This document shows positions 13,633 to 18,995 of a DNA stretch of 18,995 nt, piece after piece. The notes beneath the pieces are model-generated. The model was given only the letters and a program-made list of their open reading frames with translations. It made no database searches and had not been told where the DNA came from. The DNA is from JBBQHM01 sp038323965. GTDB taxonomy: Bacteria > Verrucomicrobiota > Verrucomicrobiia > Chthoniobacterales > UBA10450. The DNA lies in contig JBBQHM010000039.1 of assembly GCA_038323965.1 (NCBI GenBank), positions 1 through 18,995 of the forward strand, read 5' to 3'. Numbering within the stretch: the stretch's first letter is position 1; each line of letters opens with the position of its first letter. A program made the translations under genes and the position numbers.

Positions 13633-16230
13633 GTGTATAACGCCAACGAAAAGTTAGAGCTCATCAACGTCGCCGAAGAGGTATCGAGGTCGTTCCTCGA
13701 TTACTCGATGTCGGTTATCATCTCGCGCGCGCTGCCGGATGCGCGCGACGGATTAAAGCCATCGCAACGCCGCATCCTTTACGCGATGCACGATTTGTCG
13801 CTCTTTCCGAATCGGCAGCATCGTAAATGCGCGAAGATTTGCGGTGATACCAGCGGTAACTATCACCCGCACGGCGAGGCCGTTATTTATCCGACGCTGG
13901 TCCACATGGCCCAAAGCTGGGCGATGCGCGAAACGCTGGTCGATGGCCAGGGAAATTTCGGTTCGGTCGAAGGCGATCCTCCGGCGGCGATGCGATACAC
14001 CGAGGCGCGCATGACGCATCTCGGTGCCGCGCTCATGGTCGACATGGACAAGGACACGGTCGATTTTGTCCCGAACTACGACGAGACGCGGACCGAACCG
14101 AAAGTTTTCCCGGCGGCGTTTCCGAATCTGCTCGTGAACGGCGGCACCGGCATCGCGGTCGGTATGGCGACGAACATTCCGCCGCACAATCTCGGCGAAG
14201 TGATCGACGGCATTTGCGCGCAGATCGACGATCCCGATATCGATCTGGATGGGCTGATGAAGTATGTGAAGGGCCCTGATTTTCCGACGGGTTGCGCGTT
14301 GCTCGGTTTGGCCGGCGTTCGGCAATATCTCGCGACCGGCCGCGGCAGCATGAAGGTTCGCGGCAAAGCGGGCGTGGAGGAACTGAAGGGAAATCGCGAG
14401 CAAATCGTGATCACCGAAATTCCGTACAACGTGAACCGAGCCACTCTGGTCGAGCGCATCGCGGATCTGGTGAACGACAAAACGTTGACCGACATCAGCG
14501 CGATCCGCGACGAATCGGACGAGAACACGCGGGTCGTGATCGAGTTGAAACGGGACGGCAATCCGAAAGTCGTCATTAACAATCTCTACAAGCATACCGC
14601 GCTCGAAAGTTCCTTCGCCGCTTCCATGCTGGCGATCGATCACGGCCGGCCAAAGCTGCTCAATCTCAAGGACGCCAATACGGCCTACATCGAGCATCGG
14701 CGCGAAGTCGTTCTCCGCCGGACCCGCTTTGAATTGCGCAAAGCCGAAGAACGCGCTGAGACCCTCGAGGGTTATCTCATCGCGCTCGCGAACATGGATG
14801 AGTTCATCCGCATCATCCGCGGATCGGCCAATCGCGATGAAGCGCGAGTGAAATTACTCGCGTTCGAGTTCACCCGAAAGCAGGTCGAGAAAATCGGCAT
14901 CCTCATTCGCAACGAAGCGCGCCTAACCGACGGGCGCTACGCCTTCAGCGAACATCAGACCAATCAGATTCTCGATCTGCGCCTCTATCAGTTGACTGGT
15001 CTCGAGCGCGACAAAATCGAGAACGAATACAAAGAGCTCATCACCACTATTCAGGATTTGCGCGACATCCTCGCGAAAGAATCGCGCGTGCTGGAAATGA
15101 TCAAAAAAGAGCTGCGCGATCTCCGCGACAAGCATGCCACTCCGCGCCTGACTCAGCTCGTTCCCGACGAAGGCGAGATGAACATGGAGGACCTGATCGC
15201 CAACGAAGGATGCATCATCAGCATCACGCATGGCGGTTTCATCAAGCGGACTGCGGTGAGCGCCTTCCGCGCGCAACGGCGTGGCGGCAAAGGCGTGATC
15301 GGGATGACCACGCGCGAAGGGGCGACGGAGGAAGAAGAGGGCGACTTCATCGAGCATCTTTTCACTGCGACTACGCACGATTACTTGATGTTCTTCACCA
15401 CTTCCGGCCGCGCTTACGTGGAAAAAGTTTATGAAATACCGGAGATGGGCCGCGCCGCGAAGGGCCGCTCCATTGCCAATCTGCTCGAGTTGCGAAGCGA
15501 AGAAAAAATCGCCGCCACCATTCGCGTCCAGGCGAAAAAGTCCGGCATGGGAGCGAACGTGGTTGATGAGACGTGGGACGAAAATTTCCACATCGTCTTC
15601 GCGACCCGCTCCGGCATCGTCAAGAAATCGAACCTTTCCGATTACAGCAACGTCCGGAAAGGCGGCATCATCGCCATCCAGATCGAAGCGGATGATTGCC
15701 TGATCGACGCGAAACTCACGAACGGCGACAACGAGGTCGTGTTGATCACGAAAGAGGGAATGAGCCTCCGCTTTCATGAAGAACAGTTGCGCGATCAAGG
15801 TCGCAACACCGTCGGCGTCTGGGGCATTCGTCCCGAAAAAGGAGACCTGATCGTCGGCATCGCACTCGTGAACGCAGACGCCATGCTCTTGGTCGCGGGC
15901 GAAAACGGGATCGGTAAGCGCACTCCGTTCGATGATTACCGCAAACAGAAGCGCGGTGGCAAAGGCATCATCACGATGAAGACCGGTGAGAAAACCGGCA
16001 GCGTCGTCGGCGCTTTGACTGTGACAGATAGCGACGAATTGATGCTGATCACGACCAAGGGTCAGATGGTGCGGACCCGGGTGAAAGAAATCCGCGCCGT
16101 CGGCCGGAATACGATGGGGGTAAAGTTGATGGACTTAAAGGGTTCGGAAAAGCTTAAGGCCATCGCGCCGGTCGTTAGCATGGCAGCGGAAGAGGCGCAG
16201 GCGGACGAAGCGCCGGCCGCAGCGGAATAG
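13633..16230 (+). CDS. gyrA: DNA gyrase subunit A
   Basis: This 865-residue DNA-cleaving subunit of gyrase has the catalytic Tyr122 in AAMRYTEARMT, with the same residue number as E. coli. The N-terminal breakage-reunion domain (DARDGLKPSQRRILYAM at 36-52) is followed by a C-terminal beta-pinwheel with the gyrase-specific GyrA box QRRGGKG at about 548-554, which separates it from ParC. Later pinwheel repeats include KQKRGGKGI. In the quinolone-resistance region the residues at E. coli positions 83 and 87 are Ala and Pro (HPHGEAVIYP) in place of Ser and Asp. The start is a GTG at 13633, ten bases after the inverted-repeat unit; no Shine-Dalgarno is seen. The tail is acidic and Ala-rich. Confidence 0.96.
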   Translation: MYNANEKLELINVAEEVSRSFLDYSMSVIISRALPDARDGLKPSQRRILYAMHDLSLFPNRQHRKCAKICGDTSGNYHPHGEAVIYPTLVHMAQSWAMRETLVDGQGNFGSVEGDPPAAMRYTEARMTHLGAALMVDMDKDTVDFVPNYDETRTEPKVFPAAFPNLLVNGGTGIAVGMATNIPPHNLGEVIDGICAQIDDPDIDLDGLMKYVKGPDFPTGCALLGLAGVRQYLATGRGSMKVRGKAGVEELKGNREQIVITEIPYNVNRATLVERIADLVNDKTLTDISAIRDESDENTRVVIELKRDGNPKVVINNLYKHTALESSFAASMLAIDHGRPKLLNLKDANTAYIEHRREVVLRRTRFELRKAEERAETLEGYLIALANMDEFIRIIRGSANRDEARVKLLAFEFTRKQVEKIGILIRNEARLTDGRYAFSEHQTNQILDLRLYQLTGLERDKIENEYKELITTIQDLRDILAKESRVLEMIKKELRDLRDKHATPRLTQLVPDEGEMNMEDLIANEGCIISITHGGFIKRTAVSAFRAQRRGGKGVIGMTTREGATEEEEGDFIEHLFTATTHDYLMFFTTSGRAYVEKVYEIPEMGRAAKGRSIANLLELRSEEKIAATIRVQAKKSGMGANVVDETWDENFHIVFATRSGIVKKSNLSDYSNVRKGGIIAIQIEADDCLIDAKLTNGDNEVVLITKEGMSLRFHEEQLRDQGRNTVGVWGIRPEKGDLIVGIALVNADAMLLVAGENGIGKRTPFDDYRKQKRGGKGIITMKTGEKTGSVVGALTVTDSDELMLITTKGQMVRTRVKEIRAVGRNTMGVKLMDLKGSEKLKAIAPVVSMAAEEAQADEAPAAAE

Positions 16231-16232
16231 AA

Positions 16233-16265
16233 AAAGGGACACGGCCTCGCGGCACGTGTCCCCTT
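16233..16265 (-). terminator. Rho-independent terminator, mainly for the minus-strand lipoprotein gene
   Basis: A GC-rich stem forms between AAGGGACACG (left arm) and CGTGTCCCCTT (right arm, 16255-16265) with a loop around GCCTCGCGGCA. On the minus strand the hairpin is followed by five T, the classic layout, and lies 25 bases after the stop of the lipoprotein gene. On the plus strand it directly follows the gyrA stop but has no T-run, so it may also weakly stop gyrA transcription. Confidence 0.75.
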
Positions 16266-16289
16266 GAATTTATCTAAGCTACGACGCGA

Positions 16290-16463
16290 TTAGTAACCGC
16301 CGCTGGTGCGCGTGGTCGTCGTCTGCTGGGTTGCCGCAGGGCGTGCCACAGTCGTTTCGTGCGTAGTGGTGCTGGTCGTAGTCGCGGCTGGCTCTTTTAC
16401 GACCGTGGTGCAGGAGGTGAAAGCGGCCATCGCGAGAACAGGAAGAATAATAAGTTTTTTCAT
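16290..16463 (-). CDS. Tiny Thr-rich lipoprotein
   Basis: This 57-residue protein starts MKKLIILPVLAMAAFTSC, a clean lipoprotein signal peptide with lipobox FTSC and the modified Cys at 18. The mature part is only 39 residues and consists mainly of Thr with a few Val, Ala, Gln and Arg (for example TTTSTTHETT and TQQTTTTRTSGGY). No domain is recognisable. It probably sits on the membrane as a short, extended, possibly glycosylated or surface-exposed tether. A well-formed signal peptide and a terminator 25 bases downstream support expression. It lies 113 bases downstream of the arfB-like gene on the same strand, so it has either its own promoter or read-through. Similar short Thr-rich lipoproteins exist in many bacteria without known function. 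Confidence 0.75.
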   Translation of the reverse strand: MKKLIILPVLAMAAFTSCTTVVKEPAATTTSTTTHETTVARPAATQQTTTTRTSGGY

Positions 16464-16576
16464 AGTGATAGTTGTCTACTCACAAATTCGGAGCGCGCGC
16501 GGTTGGCAGATGTATCACAACCGAATTTAGTTGAACTACTTACATGCTATCCGGGAGGTGGGTTTCGGCGCAAATA
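16464..16576 (-). promoter_or_regulatory. Spacer with nested inverted repeats between arfB-like and lipoprotein genes
   Basis: AAATTCGG (16484-16491) is complementary to CCGAATTT (16521-16528). GGTTG (16501-16505) is complementary to CAACC (16518-16522). The two pairings share two bases and are mutually exclusive. On the minus strand this lies after the arfB stop and before the lipoprotein start, so it may be a terminator of the upstream operon, a leader structure or a promoter-linked operator. No T-run follows. Confidence 0.35.
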
Positions 16577-16963
16577 TTATTCTTCGCTGCCGCGACGGAG
16601 TCGTTTCAAAACGGATCGTTTTCGCTTCGATTCGAGGATGCGCCGTTTGAGTGCGCGCGGTCTTGGTGAACGTGCCCGGCGAATCTTTTCGCGCGCGGCA
16701 ATCTCCCCACTGCGAACGCGCCGTCGCGCTTCCAGCACAGCTTCGAGCAGCCGTTCGCGTGCAATCTTGCGATTCTGCGCTTGCGAACGCGAATCCTGCA
16801 CGGTCACCGACGCGCCGCTTGGGCGATGGCGCAGCGTCACGGCCGTCGAGACTTTATTGACGTTCTGACCTCCCGGTCCGGATGAACGCGCGAACGTTTC
16901 TTCCAGGTCGGCCAGCGCAATACCCGCGCGCGCCATTCGCGCCTCGATCGTCAGCACGCTCAA
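16577..16963 (-). CDS. arfB: ArfB-type peptidyl-tRNA hydrolase (class I release-factor-like ribosome rescue)
   Basis: This 128-residue protein has the catalytic GGQ (residues 31-33) in SSGPGGQNVNKVST, and lacks the codon-recognition domains of RF1/RF2. The C-terminus is strongly basic (KRRILESKRKRSVLKRLRR), as needed for binding in the empty mRNA channel of stalled ribosomes. These features define ArfB (YaeJ) and related ICT1 proteins, which release peptides from ribosomes stuck without a stop codon. Length (128 against about 140 in E. coli) is normal. It is 5 bases downstream of the FMN reductase gene and probably in one operon with it, with no functional link that I know of. Confidence 0.88.
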   Translation of the reverse strand: MSVLTIEARMARAGIALADLEETFARSSGPGGQNVNKVSTAVTLRHRPSGASVTVQDSRSQAQNRKIARERLLEAVLEARRRVRSGEIAAREKIRRARSPRPRALKRRILESKRKRSVLKRLRRGSEE

Positions 16964-16968
16964 TCGAT

Positions 16969-17532
16969 TTACGCAGGCGCGATATTAGCGCGTCCATGTT
17001 TCATCACCCGCGCCAGCCAAATCAGTTCGTCGAGGAACTTGTTCACGCGGCCGTTCCAGGATTCATCCTGCAGCTCACCCTGTTCATTAAAGACCGAGTG
17101 CACTTTGCTAAAGTTTACATCCACCCCGCTGGTAACCAGGCCTAGTTCTCGCAGGACCGGAACAAGATTCTCGATCGCCCGCGCGCCGCCAAACGGCCCC
17201 GCCGAGACGCCGCAGATGCCCGCGACCTTGTGATTATATTCTTCCAGGCACATATCGAGAGCGTGCTTCAACAGCCCGGGATAACCGTGGTTATATTCTG
17301 GCACCACCAGAACCAGCGCATCTGACCGCTGCATCGAATCCGCAAATTTCGGGTCTTTCATCGATTCGCCGGCATCGTCCAGACGCATCGGAATTTCCCG
17401 CACATCGATGAACTCCGCTACAACGCCCGCCCGCTTTTCCAAGAGCGCAAAAACGAGCCGGGCCACATGTTCGCTCTGGCGGCCTTGTCGAGCCGTTCCG
17501 AGAATAACGGAAATTTGGAGAGTTGTACTCAT
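16969..17532 (-). CDS. NADPH-dependent FMN reductase family flavoprotein
   Basis: This 187-residue flavodoxin-like protein has the FMN phosphate loop ILGTARQGRQSE (about 10-21) and the VVPEYNHGYPGLLKHALD segment (about 77-93) that contacts the isoalloxazine ring. Both are typical of the chromate/quinone/azo-reductase type (NADPH_FMN_red). Such enzymes reduce quinones, chromate or azo compounds with NAD(P)H and protect from redox stress. I place the start at the Met at 17532 (MSTTLQISVI). The open frame runs on to 17586, but that extension only translates the antisense of a tRNA-like fragment. It is first in the operon with the arfB-like gene. The substrate is unknown. Confidence 0.87.
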   Translation of the reverse strand: MSTTLQISVILGTARQGRQSEHVARLVFALLEKRAGVVAEFIDVREIPMRLDDAGESMKDPKFADSMQRSDALVLVVPEYNHGYPGLLKHALDMCLEEYNHKVAGICGVSAGPFGGARAIENLVPVLRELGLVTSGVDVNFSKVHSVFNEQGELQDESWNGRVNKFLDELIWLARVMKHGRANIAPA

Positions 17533-17543
17533 AGTCAAAAATG

Positions 17544-17610
17544 TGCCGATGGCCGGACTCGAACCGGCACGGGCGGTTAAGCCCAACGGAACTATAGTCC
17601 GCTGCGTAAG
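17544..17610 (-). pseudogene. tRNA 3'-half fragment (class II, Leu/Ser-like), 5' half absent
   Basis: Read on the minus strand, an anticodon-type stem-loop (17586-17602, loop CTATAGT), a variable-arm stem (GGGC with GCCC) and a perfect T-arm (GCCGG, loop TTCGAGT, CCGGC) lead into the acceptor strand CATCGGC plus A. The matching 5' acceptor GCCGATG and D-arm are absent upstream. The loop would give an AUA anticodon, which is not a normal bacterial one. No CCA is encoded. The 3' end is nearly the same as that of the fragment at 18367, suggesting both come from one tRNA end used as an integration target. Confidence 0.6.
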
Positions 17611-17618
17611 AATTTGAA

Positions 17619-17648
17619 TTGTTTCTAGATTATCTGACCCACTATAAA
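17619..17648 (+). promoter_or_regulatory. Candidate promoter for the orphan secreted protein
   Basis: TTGTTT (17619-17624) and TATAAA (17643-17648) are 18 bases apart. Transcription would begin near 17655, right at the first ATG (17657), which implies a leaderless message from that ATG or a short leader if the Mets at 17678/17681 are used. The -35 is weak. Confidence 0.4.
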
Positions 17649-17656
17649 CGCTTTTT

Positions 17657-18205
17657 ATGAAAGCTGTTCACGGGCGCATGATGATCAAGTTTCGTTTTCT
17701 TGGTGTCGCGGTCCCGCTAATTGCCGCTCTGCCCTGTATGGCGTTCGCACAGCTCGATTTGGTAGAACGCAATCAAAAAGCCGCCGTTAAAGGTTTGGCA
17801 GACCAAAACTCAATCATGGAGTGGCTGCCTGCATCTAGGACTTGGCGCATAGCGACGGGCGCGACAGCCGATTGGCGGAAGGCGATGGAACACCGCTACC
17901 GACTGCACGAGATGGTTGAAGCAGCAGCGAAGCTCGCGCATTCCGAGGTGGGTGCAGCTTACGAGCGGAACGTGCTGCCATCGCTTACGACGGGAGTGGC
18001 ATCAGCGGTCGCTTCATGCGCTGCACATGCAACGTCCCTCGAGCCATTCTCCGTCGTGTTCATCATTGGCGGTGACGGCTCGGTGACGGCAGCCGTGCTG
18101 AACCGGCCCATGTATAAGTGCGCTGTGGAGCACGCTAATATCCCGTCGAAAGTCGCTACGCCACCGCACGCACCCTGGCTCGTTTCCGCAAACATCCGCA
18201 GGTGA
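17657..18205 (+). CDS. Orphan secreted protein with TonB/AgmX-like C-terminal domain
   Basis: This 182-residue protein begins with a signal peptide: hydrophobic segment about 13-31, likely cleavage after FAQ or AFA. The middle (about 33-110) is helical and charged. The C-terminal part (about 118-176) has Cys121 and Cys155 around FSVVFIIGGDGSVTAAVLNRP and ends in ATPPHAPWLV. This Cys-x-Gly-x-V-x-Cys-PP pattern recalls the small AgmX/PglI- and TonB-like C-terminal domains that sense or bind at the periplasmic face. I do not recognise the gene itself. Met at 17681 (MIKFRFLGVAV) is an alternative start. It lies alone between two tRNA-like fragments, in DNA unlike the surrounding housekeeping genes, so it could be part of a small inserted segment. 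Confidence 0.6.
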   Translation: MKAVHGRMMIKFRFLGVAVPLIAALPCMAFAQLDLVERNQKAAVKGLADQNSIMEWLPASRTWRIATGATADWRKAMEHRYRLHEMVEAAAKLAHSEVGAAYERNVLPSLTTGVASAVASCAAHATSLEPFSVVFIIGGDGSVTAAVLNRPMYKCAVEHANIPSKVATPPHAPWLVSANIRR

Positions 18206-18366
18206 CGTGGAGCACCAGGCTGTCACAACTAACGCGCGCGCGTGCGAGCGGTTGCGAGACACTTGGCCAATAAACTTCGTTTCTGTTCGCATGATTGCGT
18301 TGTGGTGCCGGATAAACGATCGCGAGCACAAGCAGTAAAATCCCCTATGTAGAGGTGTTTCAGCGG
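18206..18366. other. Spacer without gene between orphan secreted protein and second tRNA-like fragment
   Basis: I see no gene, promoter or convincing terminator here. The open frame that crosses this stretch on the minus strand translates the tRNA-like fragment and does not look like a protein. Confidence 0.5.
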
Positions 18367-18367
18367 G

Positions 18368-18460
18368 TGCCGATGGCGGGACTCGAACCCAAACTTCGAT
18401 TTCTCGAAAACGGATTTTAAGTCCGTTCTCCGCACCGCGTAATCCGACGCGTTGCCGTTT
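18368..18460 (-). tRNA. tRNA-Leu(UAA)-like sequence, 3' part clear, 5' part not recognisable (probable fragment)
   Basis: On the minus strand there is a perfect anticodon arm (18410-18426, ACGGA-CTTAAAA-TCCGT, anticodon UAA for Leu). It is followed by a long variable arm (TTCGA, loop GAAA, TCGAA), a T-arm around GGG-TTCGAGT-CCC with a mismatch at its base, and the acceptor strand CATCGGC plus A. No CCA is encoded. The 5' side does not pair with this acceptor (GCCGATG is missing). Instead a hairpin CGCGT-CGGATT-ACGCG (within about 18435-18450) and a D-arm-like stretch CGGCAACGCG are seen. A covariance-model search should decide whether it folds; I think a fragment or hybrid left by integration more likely than a working tRNA. 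Confidence 0.45.
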
Positions 18461-18471
18461 TGGCGCAATAC

Positions 18472-18687
18472 CTAGAGTTCGTCGATAAAATCTTGAAGCG
18501 AGACTCCAGCTTGTCGAATGATGCTTTGCAATGTTTTTGGAGCGAGTGAGCGATGGTTCGGAACGGTAATTTTCCGGGACCCGCTCGACATCTGAATGTG
18601 TGAGCCCTCTTGATTATCTTTTGAAAATCCCAAACGCTTTAACGCCTTGACCGCTTTGCGGCCAGAAACGTCGCGCGGGAGTTTCAC
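18472..18687 (-). CDS. hicA: HicA-type mRNA interferase toxin
   Basis: This 71-residue protein has the double-stranded RNA-binding-like HicA fold: MKLPRDVSGRKAVKALKRLGF, then the catalytic His30 in QEGSHIQM, the KITVPNHRSL strand and the C-terminal helix TLQSIIRQAGVSLQDF. HicA cleaves mRNA and stops growth until neutralised by HicB. Its ATG overlaps the hicB stop by four bases (ATGA), so the pair is translationally coupled with antitoxin first. This order is the reverse of the E. coli hicAB layout but common elsewhere. The stop is within about 12 bases of the tRNA-Leu-like fragment. Confidence 0.9.
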   Translation of the reverse strand: MKLPRDVSGRKAVKALKRLGFSKDNQEGSHIQMSSGSRKITVPNHRSLAPKTLQSIIRQAGVSLQDFIDEL

Positions 18688-18935
18688 GCAAACTGCAAGA
18701 TTGGATCAGTCGCGAAGTGCAGTGCGACCGACGGCAAAGCGCGCTTTTTGCCGAAGTGGCAGGCAACGGCTTCACGCATGTTTGCGAGCAACTCCTCAAC
18801 AGATTCGCCCTGGGTGGTAATACCGCCCCCCTGCGGATCATCCCACGAGGCGACGAATACACCGGTGGTCTCGTCCTGTTCGATCGTGAACGCGAGCTTC
18901 ATCCGCTTTGCTCTGAGCAGAAGTTGCGCCTCCAT
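18684..18935 (-). CDS. hicB: HicB-type antitoxin
   Basis: This protein of about 83 residues has the ribonuclease-H-like HicB core: MKLAFTIEQDETTGVFVASWDDPQGGGITTQGESVEELLANMREAV with the Asp/Glu and Gly-rich turns typical of HicB. I chose the ATG at 18935 because AAGGTGG lies just upstream; a GTG at 18950 and an ATG at 18902 (MKLAFTI) are also possible. No added C-terminal DNA-binding domain (helix-turn-helix or ribbon-helix-helix) is recognisable after the core, so autoregulation through this protein is uncertain. It lies upstream of hicA with a four-base overlap. Confidence 0.82.
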   Translation of the reverse strand: MEAQLLLRAKRMKLAFTIEQDETTGVFVASWDDPQGGGITTQGESVEELLANMREAVACHFGKKRALPSVALHFATDPILQFA

Positions 18936-18953
18936 CGATCCCACCTTCACATT

Positions 18954-18969
18954 ACCGAAGCGCTTCGGT
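18954..18969. promoter_or_regulatory. Perfect 16-bp palindrome upstream of hicB, candidate operator
   Basis: ACCGAAGC directly followed by GCTTCGGT forms a perfect dyad 18 bases upstream of the chosen hicB start. Toxin-antitoxin operons are usually repressed by complex binding to such a palindrome in the promoter. No -10/-35 pair was assigned. Confidence 0.5.
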
Positions 18970-18995
18970 CAATAGTCAAACAACAGCGACACGCC

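Noticed and set aside
13753..14697. 314-residue open frame antisense to gyrA
   Set aside because: It is a long frame caused by the high GC content; the plus-strand product is unquestionable GyrA.
17533..17586. N-terminal extension of the FMN reductase frame
   Set aside because: The extra residues (MGLTARAGSSPAIG) are the translation of the tRNA-like fragment; family members begin near MSTTLQISVI.
17544..18460. A permuted or intron-split tRNA to explain the missing 5' halves
   Set aside because: No GCCGATG-type 5' acceptor with D-arm was found near either fragment on the right strand, so loss by integration or decay is simpler.
18229..18468. 79-residue open frame on the minus strand across the second tRNA-like sequence
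   Set aside because: It reads through tRNA arms (TDLKSV and FESRHRHP are typical translated tRNA); it is not a protein gene.

Overview
The window is a piece of a GC-rich bacterial chromosome. It most likely comes from the Verrucomicrobiota, perhaps a soil Chthoniobacterales/Udaeobacter-type genome. This placement is an inference from the style of the proteins: the GyrA active-site region, the C-terminus of a REP-associated-type transposase, a GxxExxY protein and secreted BNR-repeat proteins. No rRNA or other formal taxonomic marker is present.

Layout. (1) 1-705 is accessory DNA: the last codons of a Y1-type transposase, then two integron attC recombination sites (184-292 and 598-705) that bound a complete 413-bp gene cassette coding for a 71-residue two-helix membrane protein. 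No integron integrase is visible. (2) 706-1106 holds no convincing gene. (3) 1107-3219 is an iron-uptake-like operon: an FTR1-family permease, a secreted protein that looks like an outer-membrane beta-barrel, and a small c-type cytochrome broken by two frameshifts, one of them inside its haem-binding CXXCH motif. (4) 3261-8890 carries a PilT/PilU-type pilus ATPase, a 1059-residue secreted BNR/Asp-box repeat protein, a DoxX-family membrane protein and a sugar-phosphate nucleotidyltransferase. (5) 8903-10359 (minus) is a psd-pssA operon that makes phosphatidylserine and then phosphatidylethanolamine. (6) 10581-16230 is gyrB-gyrA, the two DNA gyrase subunits. A 461-bp unit bounded by near-perfect 29-bp inverted repeats and coding for a GxxExxY nuclease-fold protein sits in the short gap between them. 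(7) 16233-17532 (minus) holds an FMN reductase, an ArfB-type ribosome-rescue hydrolase and a tiny Thr-rich lipoprotein followed by a terminator. (8) 17544-18995 is a second accessory patch: two tRNA-Leu-like 3' fragments sharing a 23-bp end, an orphan secreted protein between them, and a hicB-hicA toxin-antitoxin pair with a perfect 16-bp palindrome just upstream.

The core genes (gyrase, phospholipid synthesis, ribosome rescue, pilus motor) are ordinary housekeeping functions. The points of interest are the small mobile or recombining units around and between them: the integron cassette, the inverted-repeat GxxExxY unit in the gyrase operon, and the tRNA-fragment/HicBA region.
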